A stretch of DNA of 64,000 nucleotides, taken from contig MU008167.1 in NCBI GenBank assembly GCA_010909165.1, forward strand, positions 248,001 to 312,000, given 5' to 3'. The notes below the pieces were generated by a model. That model was not told the DNA's origin. It worked only from the letters and a program-made list of their open reading frames with translations, and did no database searches. Within the stretch, counting starts at the first letter, position 1. The number at the start of each line of letters is the position of its first letter. This stretch comes from Anthoceros angustus. Its lineage: Eukaryota; Streptophyta; Anthocerotopsida; Anthocerotales; Anthocerotaceae. The translations under genes and the position numbers were made by a program. This document shows positions 1 through 10,008 of this stretch, piece after piece.

Positions 1-1022
1 GCTGCCAAGCCAGGAAGCTGCCACGGATGAAATGTGAAGCATGATGTCTCCATGAAGAGGCAGGCAGACCTGAAGTGTGCACTCAGGTTTGTTCGCAATT
101 GTCCAAGTCTTCTGCTTAAATCCTTCTTCCCGCGTTAAAAAAAATCCTCCCTCTCCCACTAGAACTGGCAGTTCCTAGACCTCCGCCCCTCGTCCTCCTC
201 AAGCTAATACTTTCCCGTGACCGCATACGTATGGATAACAGGTTCTGCGGGTACGTGGTCACCCAGTATACCTGCGTCTTGTAGGAGTTCGATTCCTACC
301 CGAAGCTAGAGCCGAAGCTAGAGGGGTCGAGCTACACCTGCTTGTTCAGAACGCGCTATCCAAGTCGCGAAGGGACTGTAGATTATGTTTATATCCCTTG
401 AAGGAGCAGGTATGACACTGACTTGCAACTGCTTACTAGGGGATACTTCTTCCTTTTCGCCTCACGCTTCTAATTTATTTCATCACTTGCTTTTAGTAGA
501 CTAACAAGTGCTCGTTTGGTGTTGCGTTTTGCTATCCATACTGTCCGGATAATAGATTTATATAGGTAATTCTTGCCTTTAATTTCAACTTGCTCTTGTT
601 TCTAGGCTTGCAGGTAATATATACGTAGATATGAGATTGTTAAAAGTGGATTACAAGTGTAAAGTAATCTATCTAGCCATGGGCTAATTCGATATATACA
701 TGGAAAATCGGGATCAATAAAGTCTTATTCGCAATAATACTACACTGAAGTTTGTCCGAGACTATACCACAATTCTTCGATCCGGAGCCAACTGTCGCTT
801 GTTGCGTTGTATTTACCTCCTTCAATCTATCTTTTACCTACCATAAGCGTCGTGCTTGAACGTCGGATGATGAAGGAGGGAGACGCTTTGAAAGCCAGCA
901 GGAGATGCGTGGTCAGGAGCTTGGTGTGCACATTGCGCAAGCGTGTTATTCTGCGGTAGCTCACTTGGACATGGACGCTGTGATTTGCTCAGCTAATCCA
1001 GCCGGCGCACCGGAGCCGGATT
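1..1022. other. 5' flank of PPR gene 1, no gene recognised
   Basis: AT-rich intergenic sequence with no convincing reading frame until about 900. Bases 957-1003 read in reverse complement resemble 7,012-7,050, the sequence upstream of the second PPR gene. This marks part of it as PPR-gene 5' region shared with the inverted pseudogene copy. A short frame from 905 overlaps the start of the PPR gene in another phase and may be leader sequence. Confidence 0.5.
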
Positions 1023-4000
1023 TTGTTGGGTTCTGCCGTGTCTTCACAGGTGCGGGTTGTGGGTGTGGAGATGATGGCTATGACAATTCAGCTACAGAGT
1101 GGGCGAAAGGGCCTCCTGCGGCGGCAAAGGAAAATTGGTGGGATCCCGGACCTCAATTTCAGGGCTGCAGGATACCAAAGGGGCGTGACGGCTGAAACTG
1201 TGAGCCAGCTATGTCAGCAGGGGCAGCTCAATGAAGCTGTGGAGGCTCTGGGAGTTCTGGTGCAGACAGACTGTGGCATTGCTCAATCCCTTTTTCGGGC
1301 TATCATAAAAAAATGTGAGATTCAGAGGGAGCTGGTCGTGGGTCGCCGTGTCCATGCTCTGGTGGTGAGGAAGGGGTATGAGTCGGACACGTTCTTGTGC
1401 AACTACATCATGCGAATGTATGCTGTCCATGCCAGGTTGGCTGAAACGATGGATGCCTTTACCGTGGCTGCCAAACCAGATGTCTTCATGTGGTCTTCCG
1501 CGATCTCTGCAAATGTTCGCCACGGAAAAGCTGAGCAGGCCATACAGCTGTATCAGCAGATGCTGAGGTCAGGTGTGAAGCCAGATGGGCATGTGTTTGT
1601 GGCAGCTCTTCAGGCCTGTGCAAGGAGAGCAGACTTGAAAACTGGGCAGCAGGTTCATGCCGATGTGTTGGCCTCTGGGGTTGACCATAGTTTGTTTGTC
1701 TACAATTCCCTGGTTGACATGTATGGAAAGTGTGGCAGCTTGGAGGATGCTCAAAAATTGTTTGACGGACTTGGTCAGAAGGATGTAGTGACTTGGAATG
1801 CCATGATAGCAGGATACTCCCAGCAGGGTATGGGCTGGGAAGCCCTCCGTCTTTACAGTGTTATGCAAGAAGAAGTTACTCTAACACCCACGTCTGTGAC
1901 CTTTCTGTGCCTCCTGCAGGCTTGTGCAACTGTGGGCTCTCCAGCTTTGGAGATGGGGAAGCAGCTTCATGCAAGAATTAGTGAAGGAGGGCATGAAGCT
2001 GATGTGTTTGTGGCCAACAGCTTGGTGAACATGTATGCAAAGTGTGGCAGCTTGGAAGACGCTCAGAGAGTGTTTGATGGACTTGGTAACAAGAACGTGG
2101 TGACGTGGACTGCTTTGTTAGGAGGATATTCGCAGCAGGGCATGGCTCAGGAAGCACTTCGTCTGTACAGTGCTATGCAGAAGGAAGGAACTGCTGTACC
2201 AGATACGGTAACCCTTGCATCTCTCCTGCGGGCATGTGCAAGTGTGGGCGGTCCAGCTTTAGAAATGGGGAGACAGCTTCATGCTGAGATTGGAGAACAA
2301 GGACTTGAGACTGACGTGGTATTAGGCTGCAGCCTCGTAAACATGTATGCCAAGTGTGGGAGCTTGGATGACGCCCAGGTGGTGTTTGGCAGGCTTGTTC
2401 AGAAGAATGTTGTGACATGGACGGCATTGATAGCAGGATATTCCCAGCAGGGCATGGGTCAGGAGGCGTTGCAGCTTTACAGCATGATGCAAGAAGAAGG
2501 CATGGCTGCACCTGATTCTGTGACATTTGTGTGCCTCCTGCAGGCATGTGCAAGTGCAGGCATCTCGGCTTTGGAAAAGGGTAGGCAGCTTCATGCACAA
2601 ATTAGAGAACAAGGTCATCAGGCTGATGTGTTTGTAGCCAACAGTCTAGTGGATATGTATGCAAAGTGTGGCAGCTTGGAAGATGCTCAGATAGTCTTTG
2701 ACGGACTTGGTTGTAAAGATGTGGTGACATGGACAGCTCTGATAGCAGGATATTCCCAGCAGGGCATGGGTCAGGAAGCCCTTCGTCTTCACAGTGCTAT
2801 GCAAGCAGAAGGCGTGGCTGTTCCGGATTCTTTGACATTTGCGTCGCTCCTGCAGGCATGTGCAAGTGTGGGCAGCCCGGCTTTGATAGAAGGGAAGCAG
2901 CTTCATGCAGAGATTGGAGAACAGGGACTTGAGGCTGATGCGGTTTTAGGTTGCAGTCTGGTCAACATGTATGCCAAGTGTGGCAGCTTAGAAGACGCTC
3001 AGATTGTGTTTGACAAGCTTGGGCAGAAAAATGTTGTGACATGGACAGCTCTGATAACAGGATATTCCCAGCAGGGGGTCAGTCAGGAAGCTCTTCGCCT
3101 TTACAGCGCTATGCAAGATGAAGGAATGGTCCCACTCGATTCTGTGACGTTTGCCTGCCTCCTTCAGGCATTCGCAAGCATAGGTGCTGTGGCTTTGGAG
3201 AAAGGGAAGCAGCTCCATGCTCAAATTAAAGAACGGGGACTTAAAGCTGATGTGTCTGTAGCCAATAGTTTGGTCAACATGTACGCAAAGTGTGGCAGTC
3301 TACAGGATGCTCAGGGCGTTTTTGACGAACTTGAGCAGAAAACTGTGATGACGTGGAATGTCATGATAGCGGGATATTCCCAGCAGAACATGGGGCAGGA
3401 GGCCCTTCGGCTTTACAGCACTATGCAAGAAGAAGGCATTGCTGCACCTGATCCTGTGACCTTTGTATCTCTTCTGCAGGCATGTGCAAGTGTGGGCGCT
3501 CTCGCATTGGATAAGGGGAGGCAGCTTCATGTACAAATTAAGGAAAGAGGCTTTCAAGCAGAGGCGTTTGTCTCCAGCAGTTTGGTTAAGATGTATTCAA
3601 AGTGTGGCAGTCTAGAGGATGCTCGGGGCGTGTTTGATGAACTTGGTGAGAAGAGTGTGGTCACTTGGAATGCCATAATAGCAGGATATTCCCAGCAGGG
3701 CATGGGGCAGGAAGCCCTCCATCTCTACAGGGCTATGCTAGCCGAAGGCACCGTAACACTCAATTCCGGGACATTTGTATCCGCCCTGCAGGCATGTGCA
3801 AGTGTGGGCACCCCAGCTTTGCAGATGGGTCAGCAGCTTCATGCAGAAATTGGAAAACGAGGGCTGCAGGCCGATTTGTTTGTAGCCAACAGCTTGGTAA
3901 ACATGTATGCAAAGTGTGGCACCCTAGAGGATGCTCAGGCCCTGTTTGATGGTCTTGGTGAGAAAAATGTGGTGACGTGGAATGCCATGATAGCAGGGTA

Positions 4001-6323
4001 TTGCCAGAAAGGCACGTTGCTGGAGGGCCTTTCACTCCTCACTGCTATGAAACAAGACGGCACTGCTGAACCCAATTCTGTGACATTTGTGTCCCTCCTG
4101 CAGGCCTGTGCAAGTGCGGGCACCCCAGCTCTGGAGAAGGGGAAGCAGCTTCATGCAGAAATTAGGGAACGAGGACTGCAGGCTGATTTGTTTATAGCCA
4201 ACAGCCTGGTAAACATGTATGCAAAGTGCGGCAGCCTAGAGGATGCGCATGGTGTGTTTGATGGACTTGGTGAAAAGAATGTTGTGACGTGGAATGCCAT
4301 AATAGCAGGATATTCCCAGCAGGGCATGGGGCAAGAAGCTCTTCGTCTCTATATGTCTATGCAGGAAGAAGGCATTCTTACACCAGATTGTGTGACATTT
4401 GTGTGCCTCTTGCATGCATGTGCAAGTTTGGGCACCCCGGCTTTGGAAAAAGGAAAGCAGCTTCATGCTCAAATTAGACAACAAGGACTTCAAGCTGATT
4501 TGTTTGTAGCCAGCAGTTTAGTAAACATGTATGCAAAGTGTAACAGCCTAGACGATGCCCGGGCCGTGTTTGACGGACTTAGTCATAAGAATGTGGTGAC
4601 GTGGAATGCCATGATTGCTGGATACTCCCAGCAGCAGGGCATGGGGCAGGAAGCCCTTGGTCTTTACAGGGCTATGCAAGAAGAAGGCATTCTTACACCA
4701 GATTGTGTGACATTTGTGTGCCTCTTGCATGCATGTGCAAGTTTGGGCACCCCGGCTTTGGAAAAAGGAAAGCAGCTTCATGCTCAAATTAGACAACAAG
4801 GACTTCAAGCTGATTTGTTTGTAGCCAGCAGTTTAGTAAACATGTATGCAAAGTGTAACAGCCTAGACGATGCCCGGGCCGTGTTTGACGGACTTAGTCA
4901 TAAGAATGTGGTGACGTGGAATGCCATGATTGCTGGATACTCCCAGCAGGGCATGGGGCAGGAAGCCCTTGGGCTTTACAGGGTTATGCAGAAAGAAGGA
5001 GTTGTTCCACTTGATACTGTGACGTTTGTGTGCCTCCTACAAGCATGTGCAAGTGTGGGGGCCTCAGCTTTGGAGAATGGGAAGCAGCTTCATGCACAGA
5101 TAGGAGAACGAGGGCTTCAAGCTGATGTGTTTGTGGCCAACAGTCTGGTAAATATGTATGCCAAGTGCGGCAGCTTACAGGACGCTCGGGGTCTGTTTGA
5201 TGAACTTGGTGAAAAAACTGTGGTGACCTGGAATGCCATGATATCAGGATATTCCCAGCAGGGCATGGGGCAGGAAGCCCTTGGTCTTTACAGGGCTATG
5301 CAAGAAGAAGGCATCATTGCGGCAGATACTGTGACATTTGTGTGCCTGCTGCAGGCATGTGCAAACATGGCAGCTTTGCATGTGGGGAGGCAGCTTCATG
5401 CACAGATCAAAGACCAAGGGCTTCAAGCTGATGTGCTAATATCCAGCAGTTTGATTAACATGTATGGAAAGTCGGGGAGCATGGTTGATGCACAGCAGGT
5501 GTTTGAGGCAATGCCTGAGAGAGACAACGTTGCATGGAATGCTCTCATTTCAGGCTACACCCGTCAAGGAGAAAGCAAATTGGTCTTCGATTTGTTTCAC
5601 AGAATGAGAGAGGATGGCATGCAGCCAGCCGGTATCACATTCCTTCGTCTACTAACAGTTTGCAGTCACACAGGTCTAGTGGACAAGGGGCAAGAGTACT
5701 TCGAGGCCATGAGCAGACAATATGGCATCACTCCCACTGTGGAGCACTACACATGCATGGTGGATCTCCTGGGCCGTGCAGGCCAACTGGAGGAGGCACT
5801 AGCTTTGGTAAGGACAATGCCTGTCCTGCCTAACGCTGAAGTTTGGCACACACTATTGGGCGCCTGTCGGAAGTGGAGCAATGTGGAGGTGGGACGCCAT
5901 GCTTTCGACGAAGCAGTGAAGCTGGACACGAAAGATGCCGCTGTATATGTGTTGATGTCGAGCATATATACCGGTGCCCAGATGTGGGAGCAGGCTCAGG
6001 AGATGCAGGCTAGGAGAATGGGATCCGGGGCATGGAAGCAGCCAGGTCAGAGCTGGTGGACTGACATGGACGGACTCGTGCATGGCTTTTTGGTTGGGGA
6101 TAACAATCATCCCGAGAGTAAAGGTATATATGCAAGGTTAAGTGAGCTCTTTATGGAAATGAAGAAAGAGACGTACGTGCCACTTCTCGACCCATCGTCA
6201 CCGGCAGATATATCTGCTGATGAAAAGGAAGAACATGTATGTGTGGCAGTGCACAGCGAGAAGCTGGATCCCGAGACTGCGTTGGAGGACTTGGTGGTGG
6301 AGACATCAGTTAACGTTGGGTGA
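1023..6323 (+). CDS. Giant PLS-class PPR protein with E/E+ tail, putative organellar RNA editing factor
   Basis: A single intronless frame of 1,766 aa. PPR proteins of this class bind organellar RNA one base per motif and direct C-to-U editing. The N-terminus is basic and could be an organellar targeting peptide. A leading PPR block (GRRVHALVVRKGY) is followed by about 13 PLS triplets with a 312-bp period. P motifs read VVTWNAMIAGYSQQG, L motifs carry LLQACAS and GKQLHAQI, and S motifs read SLVNMYAKCGSLEDA. The end is a typical E domain (CMVDLLGRAGQLEEAL), then E+ (PGQSWW, VHGFLVGDNNHPES), then a stub resembling the start of a DYW domain with HSEKL near 6,255. The rest of DYW, including the deaminase zinc residues, is absent. 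The array is far longer than the usual 10-25 motifs. The start at 1,023 is the upstream-most ATG of the frame; ATGs near 1,071 are alternatives. Family call secure, target unknown. Confidence 0.9.
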   Translation: MLGSAVSSQVRVVGVEMMAMTIQLQSGRKGLLRRQRKIGGIPDLNFRAAGYQRGVTAETVSQLCQQGQLNEAVEALGVLVQTDCGIAQSLFRAIIKKCEIQRELVVGRRVHALVVRKGYESDTFLCNYIMRMYAVHARLAETMDAFTVAAKPDVFMWSSAISANVRHGKAEQAIQLYQQMLRSGVKPDGHVFVAALQACARRADLKTGQQVHADVLASGVDHSLFVYNSLVDMYGKCGSLEDAQKLFDGLGQKDVVTWNAMIAGYSQQGMGWEALRLYSVMQEEVTLTPTSVTFLCLLQACATVGSPALEMGKQLHARISEGGHEADVFVANSLVNMYAKCGSLEDAQRVFDGLGNKNVVTWTALLGGYSQQGMAQEALRLYSAMQKEGTAVPDTVTLASLLRACASVGGPALEMGRQLHAEIGEQGLETDVVLGCSLVNMYAKCGSLDDAQVVFGRLVQKNVVTWTALIAGYSQQGMGQEALQLYSMMQEEGMAAPDSVTFVCLLQACASAGISALEKGRQLHAQIREQGHQADVFVANSLVDMYAKCGSLEDAQIVFDGLGCKDVVTWTALIAGYSQQGMGQEALRLHSAMQAEGVAVPDSLTFASLLQACASVGSPALIEGKQLHAEIGEQGLEADAVLGCSLVNMYAKCGSLEDAQIVFDKLGQKNVVTWTALITGYSQQGVSQEALRLYSAMQDEGMVPLDSVTFACLLQAFASIGAVALEKGKQLHAQIKERGLKADVSVANSLVNMYAKCGSLQDAQGVFDELEQKTVMTWNVMIAGYSQQNMGQEALRLYSTMQEEGIAAPDPVTFVSLLQACASVGALALDKGRQLHVQIKERGFQAEAFVSSSLVKMYSKCGSLEDARGVFDELGEKSVVTWNAIIAGYSQQGMGQEALHLYRAMLAEGTVTLNSGTFVSALQACASVGTPALQMGQQLHAEIGKRGLQADLFVANSLVNMYAKCGTLEDAQALFDGLGEKNVVTWNAMIAGYCQKGTLLEGLSLLTAMKQDGTAEPNSVTFVSLLQACASAGTPALEKGKQLHAEIRERGLQADLFIANSLVNMYAKCGSLEDAHGVFDGLGEKNVVTWNAIIAGYSQQGMGQEALRLYMSMQEEGILTPDCVTFVCLLHACASLGTPALEKGKQLHAQIRQQGLQADLFVASSLVNMYAKCNSLDDARAVFDGLSHKNVVTWNAMIAGYSQQQGMGQEALGLYRAMQEEGILTPDCVTFVCLLHACASLGTPALEKGKQLHAQIRQQGLQADLFVASSLVNMYAKCNSLDDARAVFDGLSHKNVVTWNAMIAGYSQQGMGQEALGLYRVMQKEGVVPLDTVTFVCLLQACASVGASALENGKQLHAQIGERGLQADVFVANSLVNMYAKCGSLQDARGLFDELGEKTVVTWNAMISGYSQQGMGQEALGLYRAMQEEGIIAADTVTFVCLLQACANMAALHVGRQLHAQIKDQGLQADVLISSSLINMYGKSGSMVDAQQVFEAMPERDNVAWNALISGYTRQGESKLVFDLFHRMREDGMQPAGITFLRLLTVCSHTGLVDKGQEYFEAMSRQYGITPTVEHYTCMVDLLGRAGQLEEALALVRTMPVLPNAEVWHTLLGACRKWSNVEVGRHAFDEAVKLDTKDAAVYVLMSSIYTGAQMWEQAQEMQARRMGSGAWKQPGQSWWTDMDGLVHGFLVGDNNHPESKGIYARLSELFMEMKKETYVPLLDPSSPADISADEKEEHVCVAVHSEKLDPETALEDLVVETSVNVG
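1785..5530 (+). repeat. 312-bp tandem coding repeat (PLS triplet array)
   Basis: The P-motif signature recurs near 1,785, 2,098, 2,410, 2,722, 3,034, 3,346, 3,658, 3,970, 4,282, 4,594, 4,909 and 5,221, a spacing of 312 bp except for one 315-bp step. Each unit is one P-L-S triplet of 104 residues. The array therefore behaves as a long coding minisatellite inside the gene. Confidence 0.9.
4365..4948 (+). repeat. Recent exact duplication of one PLS triplet
   Basis: By eye, 4,365-4,633 and 4,680-4,948 are identical while other units in the array differ at many sites. The offset is 315 bp rather than 312 because one copy has an extra CAG, giving GYSQQQGMG instead of GYSQQGMG. Both copies share otherwise private changes such as HACASLG and KCNSLDDA. 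Confidence 0.85.
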
Positions 6324-6635
6324 CAGCGCTGGTTTCACATGCCTCGAACAGATCCACAAAGCGTTCGTTGTTACAGAAATGGGTAGAATTCTTTTTCTGA
6401 TGCTCAAGGTTTGGAGACGGACCAAGAACGTGAAAACAGCCTCAATTGTAAACATGCGATAGCCAGCTTCTCATTACATATGTGGGCACAGAGTGAGAAG
6501 CTCGCTATCGCAGATGCAGTTCGTGTGTATGATCTTGGTCTGCGCCATCAGACAAGTGTGCCTCCAGATGTGGCAGTCATCCCTGCTTTGTTCATTTTGA
6601 AAAACAGCTCGTTCAGCCTTACATATACCTCCAGT
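6324..6635. other. Gene 1 downstream region with degenerate DYW-like trace
   Basis: No intact gene. In the +1 frame around 6,495-6,520 the peptide SEKLAIAD appears, resembling the HSEKLAIA motif that opens the deaminase part of DYW domains. It may be a remnant of a lost DYW domain, but the match is too short to be sure. Confidence 0.35.
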
Positions 6636-7050
6636 CTATGAATGCTTCTTATCCCCAACCGGAAAGCCATGCAACAGTGCATCCATCTGTTCACCAGCTC
6701 TGGCCAGTATGCTAGACATCAACACATGTGCTGCAGCATCTTTCTTGTCCAGTTTCACTGTTTCATCGAACGCTTGGCATCCTACCACCAGGTTGCCCAA
6801 CTTTCGACAAGCACTCAAGCTATGTGCCAACTGAAGCATTAGCCTGGACAGGCACTATTACCTGAAGGCAGCTGGTTTGGCAGCCACGGTAAACACATCC
6901 ATCATTTCAGCCAACCTGGATGAGCAGCATACATTCGCATGATGTGATTGCACAAGGAAGTGTCCGACTCAAGCCCCTTCATCACCAGCAGAGCATGGAC
7001 GATTACAGCGGACTAGCTGAGCAAATTACACTGTCCATGTCCAATTCCGC
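6636..7050 (-). pseudogene. Inverted, internally collapsed PPR gene copy
   Basis: Read on the minus strand, about 7,000-6,860 matches the N-terminal part of PPR gene 1 (sequence around 1,340-1,480). About 6,840-6,640 then matches its E-domain tail (AFDETVKLDKKDAAAHVLMS, LLHGFPVGD). The whole central array is missing, and the two ends are joined with frame-breaking changes. The segment just upstream (7,012-7,050) matches 957-1,003 in inverse orientation, so the 5' flank was duplicated as well. It lies between the two intact paralogues. Confidence 0.75.
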
Positions 7051-7092
7051 TACTCGGAGCAGATTTGCAAGACAGCCAGAGCGTACAAGAGG

Positions 7093-10008
7093 ATGCCTGG
7101 CTGGAGGCCAGTCTTGCAGCGAGGGTTGTGGACAGGAGAATCCGTGGTGGAAATCTTTGCGAGGTCGCATGGGCAAAGGCAGTTTCAAGGGATTCCCTTG
7201 TTGAGCAAGATTTACAAGGCAGGTTCGAATGTGCAGCTGGATTCTCTGGCTGTGGGGATGAGTGGCTGTGCCTCCTACGGGAGCTTACGGGATGGTTCTG
7301 ACCCTCGCAGGCATGCAGGTTGCGATAGGGATCTGAGGAAGCTTTGTCAGGAAGGCCGTGTCATTGATGCTGTTGAGGATTTGGAATGTCTGGTCCAGAC
7401 ACAGCGTTCTGTGTCGATATCTCTCGTTTACGCTGTGCTGAAGCAATGTTTAGCCAAGAAGGATCTTCTTCTGGGAAGACGCGTCCATGCTGTGGCGGTG
7501 AGGAAAGGGTACCAGTCAGACCCGTTCCTGGCCTTCCACATGCTGCGGATGTATGCTTCGCATGGCAGATTGCAAGACGCGATGGACGTGTTTGAAGCTC
7601 TTGCGGAACCGGATGCTTTCACGTGGTCTGGGATAATTTCTGCCCATGTTAAATGCAGGAAAGACAAGCAGGCGGTGGAACTGTATCATCGGATGCGAAG
7701 GTCCAGTGTGAGGCCGGATGGCCATGTGTTTGTGGCAGCACTTCAGGCTTGTGCAAAGGAATCAGACTTGAAGTCCGGGCAGCAGGTACATGCTGATGTG
7801 TTGGCTAGCGGAGTGGAGCCTGATTTGTTCGTCTGTACCTGCTTGGTGGACATGTATGCAAAATGCGGGAGTTTGGAAAACGCTCGCAGAGTGTTTGATG
7901 GGCTTGCCGAGAAGAATGTTGTGACGTGGAATGCCATGATAGCAGGGTATTCCCAGCAGGGGATGGGGCTGGAGGCCCTGAATCTCTTCAGTTCTATGCT
8001 AGAAGAAGGCGTAGCTATAGCTGATTCAGTGACATATGCCTGCCTCTTGCAGGCATGCGCAAGTGTGGGTATTGCGGCATTGGAGGAAGGGCGGCAGCTT
8101 CATGTGCAGATTAGAGAACAAGGACATGCATCTGATGTGTATGTAGCGAGCAGTTTGGTGAACATGTATGCAAAGTGTGGGAGCTTGGAGGACGCGCAGA
8201 GAGTATTTGAGGGACTTGCTCAAAAGGATGTGGTGACGTGGAATGCTTTGATGGCAGGGTATTCCCAGCACGGTATGGGACAGGAAGCCCTTTGTCTCTA
8301 CAGTGCTATGCAAGAATGTGGCATTGCAGTACCTGACTCTGTGACATTCGTGTGCCTCCTGCAGGCTTGTGCAAGTGTTGGCACCCAAGCTTTGGAGACT
8401 GGGAAAGAGCTGCATGCTGAGGTTACAGGAAGAGGACTTGAAGCTGATGCCGTTGTAGCAAATAGTCTGGTGAATATGTATGTAAAGTGTGGCAGCTCGG
8501 AAGATGCTCAAAGAGTGTTTGACGGACTGGGTCAAAAGAATGTGGTAACGTGGACTGCCATGATAGCAGGATATTCCCAGCAGGGCATGGGGCAGGAAGC
8601 TCTCTCTCTTTATAGTGCTATGCAAAATGAAGGCATCGCTGCACCCAATTCTGTGACGTTTGTGTGCCTCCTGCAGGCATGTGCAAGTTTGGGCACCTTG
8701 GCTTTGGAGAAGGGGAAGAAGCTTCATTTGCAGATTAGAGAACTTGGCCACGACGCTGATGTCTTTGTAGCCAGCAGTCTGGTGAACATGTACGCAAAGT
8801 GCGGCAGCTTGAAGGACGCTCAGAGAGTGTTTGATGGATTGGACCAAAAAGATGGCGTGACATGGAGTGCCATGATAGCAGGGTATTCGCAACAGGGTAT
8901 GGGTCAGGAAGCCCTTCATCTTTACAATGCTATGCAAGACGGAGGCATGGCTGTACTTGACTCTGTGACATTTGTTTGCCTCCTACAGGCGTGTGCAAAC
9001 GTGGCAGCTTTGTGTCTTGGAAGGCAGCTACATGCTCAAATCATAGAGCAAGGGCTTCAAGATGATGTGTTTGTAGCTGTTAGTTTGATTAACATGTATG
9101 GAAAGTCTGGGAGCATGGTTGATGCACAGAAGGTGTTTGATTCGTTGCCTGGAAGAGACATTGTGGTCTGGAATGCACTGATTGCAAGCTATGCCTCACA
9201 AGGGGAAAGAGAAGTGGTCTTTGACTTGTTTCAGAAAATGAGAGACGATGGAGTGCGGCCAAACAGCATCACGTTCCTTAGTGTACTCACAGTGTGCAGT
9301 CATGCGGGTCTAGTGAACAAGGGGTGGGAGTACTTCCAGGCTATGAGCAGGCACTACGGCATTACTCCTTCAGAGAATCACTACACATGCATGGTGGATC
9401 TCCTGGGGCGTGCAGGACAGCTGGATGAGGCGCTAGGTGTAGTAAGGACAATGCCTGTACAGGCTAGTGCTGCAGTTTGGCACACTTTGTTGGCAGCTTG
9501 TCAAAAGTGGAGCAACGTGGAAGTGGGACAGGATGCTTTCAACGAAGCAGTCAAGCTAGACAAGAAAGATGCCGCAGCGTATGTTCTGATGTCGAACATA
9601 TACACTGGTGCACAACTGTGGGACCGAGCACAGAAGATGCAGGAAAGGAGAGAGGGAATGATGGCATGGAAGCAGCCCGGTCAGAGCTGGTGGGCAGACA
9701 ATGACGGAATCGTGCACAGTTTTAAGGTTGGGGATGAGAACCAACCCCAGAGTCAAGCAAGGCTGACGCAGGTATTCTCCAGAGTGGAAGAGGGATGTGG
9801 CACCCATCTGAACGCGGCACCAGACAGTATTGATGCTAGGAAGGGGCTTCATTCGAGCGTACAAAGAACGAAGCCGGCTATCTTGTATGCCCCAAACAAT
9901 ATGTCTGAAAGGAACTCTGAAATTGCTCTAGGAAAACCTCGGACCCGTCAACACATGCCTTCTTATTGTCATGTTCAGGGATTGATTCTCGCGTATGGGG
10001 CAGATTGA
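7093..10008 (+). CDS. PLS-class PPR protein with E/E+ tail, paralogue of gene 1
   Basis: Intronless frame of 971 aa. After an N-terminal region unlike gene 1, homology begins near residue 75 (RDLRKLCQEGRV, GRRVHAVAVRKGYQSD). It continues through about five PLS triplets (NVVTWNAMIAGYSQQG, LLQACASVG, SLVNMYAKCGSLEDA) into the E domain (CMVDLLGRAGQLDEAL) and E+ (PGQSWWADNDGIVHSF). The last about 90 residues do not resemble a DYW domain, so deaminase activity would have to come from a partner protein. This is known for E+-type editing factors and is inferred here. The gene is the short-array sister of gene 1. The start is uncertain because the first about 55 codons have no counterpart in gene 1. 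Confidence 0.88.
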   Translation: MPGWRPVLQRGLWTGESVVEIFARSHGQRQFQGIPLLSKIYKAGSNVQLDSLAVGMSGCASYGSLRDGSDPRRHAGCDRDLRKLCQEGRVIDAVEDLECLVQTQRSVSISLVYAVLKQCLAKKDLLLGRRVHAVAVRKGYQSDPFLAFHMLRMYASHGRLQDAMDVFEALAEPDAFTWSGIISAHVKCRKDKQAVELYHRMRRSSVRPDGHVFVAALQACAKESDLKSGQQVHADVLASGVEPDLFVCTCLVDMYAKCGSLENARRVFDGLAEKNVVTWNAMIAGYSQQGMGLEALNLFSSMLEEGVAIADSVTYACLLQACASVGIAALEEGRQLHVQIREQGHASDVYVASSLVNMYAKCGSLEDAQRVFEGLAQKDVVTWNALMAGYSQHGMGQEALCLYSAMQECGIAVPDSVTFVCLLQACASVGTQALETGKELHAEVTGRGLEADAVVANSLVNMYVKCGSSEDAQRVFDGLGQKNVVTWTAMIAGYSQQGMGQEALSLYSAMQNEGIAAPNSVTFVCLLQACASLGTLALEKGKKLHLQIRELGHDADVFVASSLVNMYAKCGSLKDAQRVFDGLDQKDGVTWSAMIAGYSQQGMGQEALHLYNAMQDGGMAVLDSVTFVCLLQACANVAALCLGRQLHAQIIEQGLQDDVFVAVSLINMYGKSGSMVDAQKVFDSLPGRDIVVWNALIASYASQGEREVVFDLFQKMRDDGVRPNSITFLSVLTVCSHAGLVNKGWEYFQAMSRHYGITPSENHYTCMVDLLGRAGQLDEALGVVRTMPVQASAAVWHTLLAACQKWSNVEVGQDAFNEAVKLDKKDAAAYVLMSNIYTGAQLWDRAQKMQERREGMMAWKQPGQSWWADNDGIVHSFKVGDENQPQSQARLTQVFSRVEEGCGTHLNAAPDSIDARKGLHSSVQRTKPAILYAPNNMSERNSEIALGKPRTRQHMPSYCHVQGLILAYGAD

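Noticed and set aside
240-310. tRNA-like T-arm (GTAGGAGTTCGATTCCTACC) near 275-295
   Set aside because: Only the T-arm-like stem-loop is convincing. No matching acceptor or anticodon arms could be built, so it is not called a tRNA. A SINE promoter box is possible but unsupported.
6411-6641. 76-codon frame downstream of PPR gene 1 as a separate gene
   Set aside because: It has only a short DYW-like trace and runs into the inverted pseudogene. There is no sign of an independent gene.
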